64,000 bases of DNA from Lactifluus volemus. Taxonomy: Eukaryota > Basidiomycota > Agaricomycetes > Russulales > Russulaceae. The position numbers and the translations under genes were made by a program. The DNA lies in the NCBI GenBank assembly GCA_022376515.1, contig WTXI01000021.1:1-64000 (forward strand), given 5' to 3'. Under the pieces are notes generated by a model. It was not told the origin of the DNA. It searched no databases and saw only the letters and a program-made list of their open reading frames with translations. Positions 32,426-41,797 of this stretch are shown here, one piece after another. How positions within the stretch are numbered: position 1 is the first letter of the stretch; each line of letters begins with the position of its first letter.

Positions 32426-35400
32426 ATGGTTAATGCGACCGCGATGGAGTCTGTGCTGATCTCGAAACCCCCCATCATGGTTCGAAAGCAAGTCAGAGCG
32501 AAAGTCTCAGTATTCGAGGTTCACAAGCCCGAGACTCATCGCATTCCTGCAATAACAATTCGTCATAACAAGGGTCGGCTGGGGCAGCGATCCGATTCAG
32601 TGAAGTCAACTCGTGAATCAAGGACGACTTCACAGCCTATCAGAGACGAGAATGTGACGGGCCTTGAAGCGGCCGTCGCTGAAGATGCGCATGATTTCGA
32701 GCTACCTGCCAGTGTGGACGCCGAGGATGATCCACCTACCAAAGTGAGTTGTGTTCCATCGACGTTGAATTTGTACTGACGTGCCACCAGAACTCAGAGA
32801 CCCCGATGGGCCAATGGATTTCATATCGGCAAGAATTTCTAGACGAGCTACTCCGCCATGAAGCACAGCCTCTTGTCACCCAGTGCTTCAAATGCACTTC
32901 TCTTAGCGCTACATTCAAATGCCGTGATTGTTTCTGTACTCCACTGTGGTGCAAAGAGTGCCTGTTACAGGAACATGCTATCCGACCGTTTCATAGGATA
33001 ATGGTAAGAATATACTTGTCTCATAAACGCTGTTTCTTATTGCAATATTTAGGCATGGAACGGTGCGTTTTATGGCGACGTGTCTTTGCAAGAACTTGGC
33101 CTAGTCCTCCAGCTTGGGCATGGCGGTGGGAAATGCAGTAGCCCATGTGAAGTTATCGACGATTTTGTCGTCATTGATATCTCAGGCGTCCACATAGTCA
33201 ACGTCGAGTTTTGTGCCTGCTTCACGATCGTGGGAAACTCTCGCCATCATACGCAACTGCTCCGGGCGTGCCTACTGCCCGTGACAATGACTCGACCTCG
33301 CACAGCATTCACTTTTGAATGCCTTGATTCGTTTCATCTCCTCACCCTGCAAGGGAAGACAACAGCTTATGACTTCTATCATACCATGATCCGGAAGTCT
33401 GGCAAGATAGGATTGTTTAACGCCCCGGTATGGTCTATGTTGTCTTGGCTTGGCGTGACTTGTAAATTCATCATGATGTGCATTTAGAACCGCTATGATC
33501 AATTCCGAAGTGCAGTGCGAATCTGGCGACACCTGAAACTTCTCAAGCGTGGAGGTCGGGGCCATGATCCTCAAGGAGTATCTGCGACGAAGCATGGCCA
33601 GTGCGCCATCGAGTGTCCTGCATGTGCACACCCGGGAAAGAATCTTCAAGCCGATTGGCGAAGTGCGCCCACATCAACTGCGTAGATATCTCTTGATCAT
33701 ATTCAGGATTGGAGCTATAACTAATTTATTGTAGATGGCTATATTCATTAAACCTCACAATCGATGCAAATTTTCGACTTAAACTCAAGAATCGGGGTAT
33801 AACAAATGACCCGCCGCTTGGGGATGGGTGGGGCCATTGGGTCCCAAATGGACCTTACGAAGAATACATAGGAACGTATGGCTGGCAGGAGGAGGTATGC
33901 CGACATCATTGTTTCAACGCCTGTTGTGACTTACTTTACTTTAGCCGAATCTCTGCGATTCCGAATTGCATGCCGTCGATCACGCCAATAAGAAATTTAC
34001 GAAGGGCTACAAGGCAACTGGAGCGGGTGTCGTTCTTTGTGCGCGACACTCACTGATTCGCAAAAACGGTCTTGGGGATCTTCAGAAGGGTGAACGGTGC
34101 GTATGCCGCAATTTCTTGATAGCTACCCGATTTGATGTGTATTCAGATACGCAAATATGGACTTTATCGCCCTTTATACACTCCACGACGCCGATTTGAA
34201 GCTACTCACGTTCTCGTATGACATCGCGTGTCAGTGGTCTCGGAATCTCAAGGATCGCATCCGCCAACTCCCTTCCATCATGCAACCACCAAATCGCGTG
34301 ATCGACTCGACCAAATTCGTGATACCAAAGATGCACATTTATGGCCACGGGAAATCATGTCAAACCAGGTATTCGCTCAATTTTCTCAAGTATTCAGCCA
34401 GAACGGATGGTGAAGACCCGGAACGCTGGTGGGCGCATATAAATCCAGTAACCACAAGTACTCGCGAGATGGGTCCCGGATCTCGTCAAGATACCATTGA
34501 CGACCATGCAGCCGCATGGAACTTCTGCAAAATTATCGGTTTCGGTGAGTATTTAATTATATTTTTCAGTGCTTATTCTGATACCGTGCTTGCAAAGGAT
34601 CGTCGTTGCTCTCACAACTTCAGAACGCGATTAAAATGCGGGCTAAGCACGAGGCACTATTTGTCAAATTTTCCGAAAGGTTTAGCCAGGTTCAGATAAC
34701 GCAATGGACGCGCGTGATTGAACTTTGGGAGGAGGACCCTAGATCGACAAATCCATATGACGAACCCGACGCCTGTGAGTCTTTTGTCGTCCCACCACTG
34801 ATATACGAAATCTGACTTGCATGTAGCAACGTCATTAAAAGAAGTAATGCTTGAGCTAGCTAAGGAGGATCTCGATAGCGCGATAGAAGGCGATAGGCCC
34901 ATAAGCGATGTGTCAGCGAATGTCTTTCTCAAGATGGCATTGGAACTGGAGGAACAGCAGTAAGTCTCGCGTCCAATCTGCAACACTAATAATGACACCA
35001 TTCATCGAGGCGCATCCTCAAGTTTCGAATCAGCAAAATCAAAAACGTTGAAGCATCGGCGGAAACCTTAGAGAAACGCCGCGTTTTGGTCACTCGCATC
35101 CAGACACTACGAAAGATTCAAGCGGTGTACATGCCATTCGTCTCAACTTCGTCGTTCGACTTGCCCAACACCCTCCCGATCTCCGAGCCTGAGACATTTG
35201 ACCTCTGCTTGCCATCTTCACCTTCACTTTCAGTATCCGTCCTGCATGCTATCCCTGACTTGGTCGAGAAAGAAAAGCGCATGCGGCTAGCTCAGATGCA
35301 TGATGCGCTTGTAAATCTACGTCGATTGCTTCGCATTACTATGGGCCTTTGGCAGTACAAGTACAAGCACATCGGCCCGAGTCAAAGAGTCAATACCCGG

Positions 35401-36112
35401 GCGCGATCGTGTATCAGCCGCTTCCAGGACAAGGTCCATCTGTGTGCTGAGCGGTATCGAGCCTCTTGGCGTGCGCTCCTTCAGCTAGACTCCAATGGGC
35501 CCTGGGTGACAACGTTTCGTGAGCTCAAGAAAGAAGACATCGTGTTCCCAGGGAAGGGCGATGATGAAGGGGAAGGATTTCGGGTTATCTCATGGATCTG
35601 GCTCGAAAACGGCAAGACTGGAGCTGTGGACTCGGAGGCAGGATAAGAAGAGATTAATGAGCGTACGTGTGTTCCATTACTCATACATCTTAACTGTTTA
35701 CTAAGGTTTCTCTATTTTAGATCTTCGAGTTGAATGGGCTAAGTCACGAGCACGTGCAGAACGCTGGGCAGAAGAAGTCAGACTAACAGCTGAGGAGATG
35801 CAGCGTGTCCTGTGGTATTTTGATTGGAAATCTCATTGGTGGGCAGCACAGGGTAAGCTTAGAACCACTGATGATGCTACTCTTGATGCAGGACTGGTAG
35901 CTTATGCTAGAAAGCAGGCAAGAGTCCAGCAGCAAATGGCAGAGGACTTTGCCAAGCATTGGCTTCCTTATCATAAGGCCAATTCACTGTCAGTTAGTAA
36001 TTGGCCAAAATCATACATTATAGAACCAGAGGTAGAAGTAGCTGAGGAAGTGGTTAATATAGATGAAGAGGATGTAGATATAGCAGGTTTAGATGATGAC
36101 CTTTTTGATTAA
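32426..36112 (+). CDS. KDZ transposase with CxC2 cysteine cluster (11 exons, one internal stop)
   Basis: Exons: 32,426-32,743; 32,791-33,003; 33,053-33,427; 33,488-33,681; 33,735-33,894; 33,945-34,096; 34,147-34,544; 34,598-34,774; 34,827-34,959; 35,010-35,662; 35,721-36,112. All junctions are GT-AG and keep frame. Exon 2 carries the CxC2 cluster (CFKC, CRDCFC, WCKEC). Exons 4-5 read CPACAHPG and WLYSLNLTIDANFRLK. Exons 6-7 hold the KDZ core: HAVDHANKKFTKGYKATG, GLGDLQKGERYANMDF, SYDIACQW, PKMHIYGHGKSCQ, then ARTDGEDPERWWA and TSTREMGPGSRQDTIDDHA. The C-terminal part is helical and acidic. The enzyme family moves KDZ transposons. A TAA at 35,644-35,646 interrupts the frame, which otherwise continues EEINE into the last exon, so this copy makes a truncated protein unless that stop is bypassed. 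Confidence 0.82.
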
Positions 36113-36119
36113 TTCATTG

Positions 36120-36976
36120 CTGCTTTTCTTATTACCTTGTTATATGTTAGCTTGGCTAAAGCTATAGCTGCACTAAAGTGAACTAGTGGCAAACTAGTTA
36201 CTACTAATAGTTAATGTATAATAATAGTTTAACAGCAACTACAGCTGTGCTATAGTAAACCAGAGGTAAACCAGTTGCTAGTACTTGCTACATTCTAGTT
36301 AACTTGCTATAATTTACTAACAGCTGTAGCTATAACAAGTGAACTATAAGTACACCAGCAGCTACATCTAGTTAATATCATGATATTATAACTCACTGGT
36401 AGCTATAACTGTATGTAAGTGTACTAGTAGAACTTGAGTTACTGTAATCTAGTTAATGTAGTATAAATTAGTGGTAGCTAGAACTGTATTAAAGTGTACT
36501 AGTAGTAATTTGTTGCTGTGTCTAGTTAATGTAGTATAAATTAGTGGCAGCTATAACTGCACATAAGTGTACTAGTAGTAGATCTGTTGCTATAACCTAG
36601 TTAATGTGGTACAATTTACTAGCAGCTATAACTGTATGTAAGTGTACTAGTAGAAGTTCTGTTGCTGTGACCTAGTTAATGTGGCACAATTTACTAGCAG
36701 CTATAACTGTATGTAAGTGTACTAGTAGAAGTTCTGTTGCTGTGACCTAGTTAATGTGGCACAATTTACTAGCAGCTATAACTGTATGTAAGTGTACTAG
36801 TAGAACTTGAGTTACTGTAATCTAGTTAATGTAGTATAAATTAGTGGTAGCTATAACTGTATCAAAGTGTACTAGTAGTAATTTGTTGCTGTGTCTAGTT
36901 AATGTAGTATAAATTAGTGGTAGCTATAACTGCACATAAGTGTACTAGTAGTAGATCTGTTGCTGTGACCTAGTGA
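36120..36976. repeat. Right subterminal array of the KDZ element, inner part
   Basis: Inverted counterpart of the left array (TAAGTGTACTAGTAG, CTAGTTAATGTGG, GCAGCTATAACTG) with the same ~75-bp period. Interrupted at 36,977 by TIR copy C. Confidence 0.9.
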
Positions 36977-39091
36977 CATCAGCAAAATGTCCAAGCAGCT
37001 TAAAGTTACTTAAAGTTACTTAAAAAGTTTTACTTAAAATGTGCTTAAAATATGCTTAAAATGTACTTAAAATTGCTTAAAATTGCTTTTTAAGTAGTTT
37101 TAAGTACATTAAGCGAAGCCTAAGACAATTAAGTCATTTAAGCACAATTAAGCAAGTTAAGCGATGCCCATTTTTTAAGCAAAGTGGCCATGTGATTTTT
37201 AATCAACTGCTTAAGTGTCATGTCTGTGTACTTAATTGCACTTAAAACATCTTGTTGACTGCTTACTGCACTTACCAGTTGCTTGATTATCAGGTGTCGC
37301 TTAATTGTCACTTAAAACTACTTAAAACAATTGGTTCACTGGTTACTAGTTATTGTGTTTGCTTATTTGTTACTTAAACATGTACAGTTGCTTAAATTCA
37401 CTTAAAGTCACTTAAAGTCGCTTAATTATCACATGATTAGCTAAGCCTACTGAAAAATTTGTGAAGTCGCGAAGTTTTTGCCAAAGTCATGAAATTTTCA
37501 CTAAGTCGTTCCGGTGCAACCACTTCTGTTGTTTACTCTTGTTTGCTCGATGTTGAACTTCGTTGCCTCATCATTTTCGTGCCTCTCGTTTTCTGCACAT
37601 GCCACCGCGACTTGTGACTGACTTTTTTTTTTTGAGTCCCAACGGGTCCCACTGCTGCATCCTCCGCCTCCTCTCCTCCTCTGCCTCTGCCTCCGCTGCG
37701 TCCTCCTCTGTCCTCCTGTGCCTCCTGCGCCGCCACCGCTTTCGCCACCTCCACATCGCGCGCCTCCTGGACCCAATGGCACTGCCGCCGTGCCGGGCGG
37801 CCCACAGCGTCATGCTGCCTACGCTGACGCCATCTGCACCCTCCTCGGTACGTTGTCACGCTGCCTGCCCCACCCCAACGCGTGCTGACTGTTCTTCACC
37901 TCCGCTGCCTCCTCCTGCGCTGCCGCCTGCACCACCACCTCCTGGGCCACTTCCGTTTCCTCCGTCGCCTCCACAATCAAACCAAGATATGCCAGATGGA
38001 CCGTTGGTAGCTTCATTGCTGAGGTGCGCCACGGGCGCCCAAGGTCCAGGCAGCGGCATGCGATCGGCCAGTACCTCCATCTCCTGCAAGGACCAACTAG
38101 TGACGGGCGGTTCGTACAACCTCCACTTTGGGCGTCTCCCATCCCAAGATGAGGCACACAATCACCGACCAAACCCGCACGAAGCTGAACCCTTCCTGCA
38201 CACGGTTCTGCGCCAGGGCCGACTCGCAGACGCCCTCCCTGCGCTCGTCTCCGTCCTACGTGACACAGTGCCGGTGCTCGAGGTGCTTGCACGCATCTCA
38301 GCGCATGCGGTGCCAAAGGCTGCTGGGTGGTGGCGGGTGATGTTTAATCCTGGCGGGAGCGCAGGTAGGGGCGTCGCGCGGCACGCACTTGACTTCCGCG
38401 TGCTCTCCGGCTCACGGGTGGCACTCCTCGATGCATCAGAGTCGCTCTTCCGGAGTGCGCCTCAGCTCCAGCAGGAGGCTCAATCGCGGACGCAGGACGC
38501 CGTGGTGGGGTTTCGACCGATCCCTGGGCTCAGCCGTGCCATCGCCGATGCTGTCGCGGCTGGGCGCGGCCGTGGGACCGTTGCTGGGGTTGACATTGGC
38601 ATCGTATGTGGTGCGGCGGACGTGGTCGTGGTAGGCGAGGCATTGTGGGCGGGCATCGCGCGTGGGAGCGGGCTGAGCGGTGATGTAGTCGTGAAGATGG
38701 AGGATTCATGATAACTGCCGAATCATCGTATCGTCCTCCCTGCCCCCCATGCCTCTACCACTGGATTGTGTCCTTAGTTCTAGTTACTAATGTTGTAGTG
38801 TAATCTCAAATAAACTTTGCTTAAAATGTTCTTAAAAGTGCTGAAAACTAAACATGCTTGAAATTCATGCAAATGTCAAAATTGACCTGATTTTAAGTAA
38901 ATAAAAAAACAGAAAATAAGCGAAAATAAGCGAAAATAAGCGAAAATAAGTGAAAATAAGCAAATTCCTGGAGGCCGACTTGTCTTAAAATGACTTAAAG
39001 TGCTTAAAGTGCTTAAAGTACTTAGGAGTACTTAAAAAAACTTTTTAAGTAACTTTAAGTAGAAATAAGCTGCTTGGACATTTTGCTGATG
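36977..39091 (+). mobile_element. TIR element copy C (2115 bp), inverted twin of copy A
   Basis: Ends CATCAGCAAAATGTCCAAGC and its inverse. Its length is identical to copy A, and position p of A corresponds to 47,017-p. It sits inside one unit of the KDZ tandem array: left flank CCTAGTGA, right flank ACTAGTTA, against the unit sequence CCTAGTTA. This may be an 8-bp duplication with a mismatch on each side, or a shorter one. Confidence 0.88.
37563..38711 (+). CDS. ORF in TIR copy C (382 aa), same as in copy A
   Basis: Encodes the same 382 residues as the minus-strand ORF at 8306-9454, including the Med14-like C-terminal half (tentative) with KAAGWWRVMF and RHALDFRVLSGSRVALLD. Conservation of the whole frame between two copies may reflect only how recently they moved. 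Confidence 0.4.
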   Translation: MPHHFRASRFLHMPPRLVTDFFFLSPNGSHCCILRLLSSSASASAASSSVLLCLLRRHRFRHLHIARLLDPMALPPCRAAHSVMLPTLTPSAPSSVRCHAACPTPTRADCSSPPLPPPALPPAPPPPGPLPFPPSPPQSNQDMPDGPLVASLLRCATGAQGPGSGMRSASTSISCKDQLVTGGSYNLHFGRLPSQDEAHNHRPNPHEAEPFLHTVLRQGRLADALPALVSVLRDTVPVLEVLARISAHAVPKAAGWWRVMFNPGGSAGRGVARHALDFRVLSGSRVALLDASESLFRSAPQLQQEAQSRTQDAVVGFRPIPGLSRAIADAVAAGRGRGTVAGVDIGIVCGAADVVVVGEALWAGIARGSGLSGDVVVKMEDS

Positions 39092-39894
39092 ACTAGTTAA
39101 TGTGGTACAATTTACTAGCAGCTATAACTGCATGTAAGTGTACTAGTAGAACTTGAGTTACTGTAATCTAGTTAATGTGATGTAAATTTGTGATAGCTAG
39201 AACTGTATTAAAGTGTACTAGTAGTAATTTGTTGCTGTGTCTAGTTAATGTAGTATAAATTAGTGGCAGCTATAACTGCACATAAGTGTACTAGTAGTAG
39301 ATCTGTTGCTATGACCTAGTTAATGTGGTACAATTTACTAGCAGCTATAACTGTATGTAAGTGTACTAGTAGAAGTTCTGTGCTGTGACCTAGTTAATGT
39401 GGCACAATTTACTAGCAGCTATAACTGTATGTAAGTGTACTAGTAGAACTTGAGTTACTGTAATCTAGTTAATGTAGTATAAATTAGTGGTAGCTATAAC
39501 TGTATGTAAGTGTACTAGTAGAACTTGATTTACTGTACTCTAGTTAATGTGATGTAAATTTGTAGCAGCTATAACTGCATGTAAGTGTACTAGTAGTAAA
39601 TCTGTTGCTGTGTCTAGTTAATGTGGTATAAACTAGTAGCAGCTATAACTGTACTAAAGTGTACTAGTAGTAAATCAGTTGCTATATCTAATTAACTCAT
39701 GGAAGTTTGGCATTAGCTATAGCCATACTAAAGTAAACTAGTAGTAAACATATTGCTGTGTCTAGTTAATGGGTTATAATTTATAGTAGCTATAACTGTG
39801 CTAAAGTGTACTAAACAGTAAGCTGGTTTAGCTGTGTCTAGTTAATGTGACAGGAAAAATGAGTGGCACCAGCTATATAGAAGTATACTAGCTA
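39092..39894. repeat. Right subterminal array of the KDZ element, outer part
   Basis: Continuation of the ~75-bp inverted array after copy C, grading into the right terminal inverted repeat (about 39,895-40,033). Confidence 0.88.
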
Positions 39895-40033
39895 TAACAG
39901 ATCATACTGGTCATAATTAACTAGCTACATCAGTAGGTACTGTAGAAAGTAGTATCAGTAATTGCTGGGCTGAATTCAAAGTACTTTCGTACTTTTGCTA
40001 AAGTTTAGTATACTAATTTAGCCAGGACTATTG

Positions 40034-41122
40034 GATGACTGCGTTTTGACAGGCAGTTCATCACAGCTCATCGTCGACTACAAGAAGAAAATCAATGCTC
40101 AATATTCGCTTACCGATCTGGGGCCCATTCACTGGCTCCTCGGTATCAAGATCACCCGAGATCGTTTTGCGCGCACCATCTCGCTTTCGCAAGAAGCTTA
40201 CCTCAACACGATTATCGCGCGCTTTAATCTGAGCGACGCGAAGCCACAGCGAACGCCAATGGTTGCGAACGCAACTTATTCAAAGCAAGACGATCTCGCC
40301 GATGCAACGACGATGAGCGACGTGCCTTATCGGGAGGCGATCGGCAGCTTGATGTATGCTGCCGTAGCCACTCGACCCGACATCGCTTTTGCGGTGTCGA
40401 TGCTGTCACAATTTTTGGAGAACCCCAGCCAACTTCATTGGCAGGCCGTGAAGCGAATTTTTTGCTATCTCATCGGCACAAAAAGCTCACAACTTACTTA
40501 CGGTACTGAGTATCATGATTTAGCTGGTTTCACAGATGCAGACGGAGCGTCGCAACCCCATCGACATGCGATCTCTAGTTACGCGTTCATGATCGACGGT
40601 GGCGCCATATCCTGGCGATCTCGCAAGCAGGAGCTCGTTACGCTCTCGACAGCTGAAGCTGAATATGTCGCCGCGACGCACGCCGCAAAAGAAGCCATTT
40701 GGCTCCGACATCTTATCAGTGAAATTATCCCTCCAGTACTCGCACCGACCACCCTCTACTGCGACAATCAAGCCGCGATCAAACTCATCACCAACGACAA
40801 CTACCACGTGCGCACCAAACACATCGACATCAGATATCACTTTATTCAACAAGTGATATCTACGGGTAGTATTAAAATGACCTACTGCCCCACTGAAGAC
40901 ATGACAGCAGACATCTTTACCAAAGCCCTACCTTACTGGAAGGTGAAGATGCACTGTCTAGGTCTCGGTCTCCATCGCGCTCCTGTCGTGCTTGAGGGGG
41001 ACTGTTGTAATATCGATTACGGCGGTCGCGATCTCGATTCCGACCACGCCACCGACCCCATCGATCAACCGCGACACGAACGCGCCGACACCGACCACAA
41101 GAATGACGCATCAATCGCGTGA
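40034..41122 (+). CDS. Copia polyprotein, 3' part: RT end and RNase H
   Basis: Resumes at GATGACTGC (D-D-C of the RT active site) and continues VLTGSSSQLI. It has the Copia RT tail DLGPIHWLLGIKITRD and TRPDIAFAVSMLSQFLENP, then RNase H with FTDADGA, SWRSRKQELVTLSTAEAEY and YCDNQAAIKLI, ending in KHIDIRYHFIQ and DIFTKALP. The frame runs about 40 codons into the 3' LTR (from 41,003) before a TGA at 41,120-41,122. It has no start of its own and belongs to the frame begun at 20,382. Confidence 0.92.
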   Translation, partial: DDCVLTGSSSQLIVDYKKKINAQYSLTDLGPIHWLLGIKITRDRFARTISLSQEAYLNTIIARFNLSDAKPQRTPMVANATYSKQDDLADATTMSDVPYREAIGSLMYAAVATRPDIAFAVSMLSQFLENPSQLHWQAVKRIFCYLIGTKSSQLTYGTEYHDLAGFTDADGASQPHRHAISSYAFMIDGGAISWRSRKQELVTLSTAEAEYVAATHAAKEAIWLRHLISEIIPPVLAPTTLYCDNQAAIKLITNDNYHVRTKHIDIRYHFIQQVISTGSIKMTYCPTEDMTADIFTKALPYWKVKMHCLGLGLHRAPVVLEGDCCNIDYGGRDLDSDHATDPIDQPRHERADTDHKNDASIA

Positions 41123-41589
41123 ATTTTCGATTAGGGCATGTTTCGTTTCAATCTTGTTGTGTGGATTATCTGATCAGTTTGTTAATTTTCCGAGGCTCGT
41201 TTTTGTACGATACAAGCGAGCGTATGCATCATAGCATCGCTCATCGTTCTCTACTTTCCCCCACTCATCGTCATTTCTTTTCGAAAACGAGCGCAGCCAC
41301 GCGCATCACCCTCAATAGGGTATTTTTCTTCTTTCTCGTGATATAATTCCCCACTCAATTTTCGAGTGCTTTTTGCGTTTTGCTTATTTCAAGCTTGTGA
41401 TTATGCCTATCCACTTTTCCTCTTCAAAATAAGTACAAAACAAAGTAGCTAACTTGTATTAAATACGAGCCAAAGTGCTCCAAAGTTGAATGTATCGAAC
41501 CTGACCCCTTCGTTCCCTCGTTATCGTCCCCGCGTTCGCCCCGCTTCCCCCTCGCGTATAGTCGTCCCCTTAACCCATAACCGACACTA
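41003..41589 (+). repeat. 3' LTR of Copia element
   Basis: Same length and ends as the 5' LTR. Preceded by GAGGGGGAC (polypurine tract) and followed by the target duplication CAAAT. Confidence 0.92.
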
Positions 41590-41797
41590 CAAATATGACA
41601 TTTTCCTGATGTGATGCACCAGTATCAGCAGAACTCTCTACCTGAAATGTTAAAGGAGCAGACAGGGTTCCCAATGACAAAGTCAGCATGTTTAGTGCAA
41701 AATTACAATTCAACTTCACAATCCAGAACCATAAGACATGTAAAATAAACTGGCTATAACAAGTACTTGTAATTCTCAGTACAAAAGGTAACAATCA

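Larger units (their letters stand above)
23842..40033 (+). mobile_element. KDZ (Kyakuja-Dileera-Zisupton type) DNA transposon, 16.2 kb
   Basis: The termini are inverted repeats: CAGTGGTACTGGCTAAATTA on the left, against CAATAGTCCTGGCTAAATTA read inward from the right. The match continues, with gaps, for more than 100 bases. The 7-bp duplication GATGACT flanks it (23,835-23,841 and 40,034-40,040), and removing the element plus one copy restores the Copia RT frame exactly. It holds inverted subterminal tandem arrays, a spliced CxC2-KDZ transposase, an accessory gene, a poly(A) retro-insertion and TIR copy C. Confidence 0.92.
19726..41589 (+). mobile_element. Ty1/Copia retrotransposon interrupted by a KDZ transposon
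   Basis: Two 587-bp LTRs (19,726-20,312 and 41,003-41,589) flank a polyprotein in the order gag, protease, integrase, RT, RNase H, which is the Copia order. Both sides carry the 5-bp target duplication CAAAT (19,721-19,725 and 41,590-41,594). A GAGGGGGA polypurine tract precedes the 3' LTR. Without the KDZ insertion the element is about 5.7 kb. Confidence 0.95.
14054..41611. mobile_element. TIR element D, host of a four-level transposon nest
   Basis: The left end CATCAGGAAAACATCATATT and the reverse complement of the right end (41,595-41,611 plus bases left of the Copia element) agree at nearly every position over about 26 bases. They share the CATCAG(C/G)AAAA start with copies A-C. D's own sequence is only about 1.6 kb: 14,054-14,121, 15,001-15,093, 18,276-19,725 and 41,595-41,611. 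The rest is two solo LTRs, copy B, a Copia element, a KDZ element and copy C. The flanks do not show a clear target duplication. Confidence 0.75.

Noticed and set aside
33272..33649. Minus-strand frames across the KDZ transposase exons
   Set aside because: They are shadows of the spliced plus-strand gene, whose exons join in frame and carry the family motifs.
36977..39091. Assignment of the CATCAG family to hAT on the basis of a possible 8-bp duplication
   Set aside because: Only copy C hints at 8 bp and with mismatches; A shows TT only, and the termini do not fit the usual hAT start. Left unassigned.
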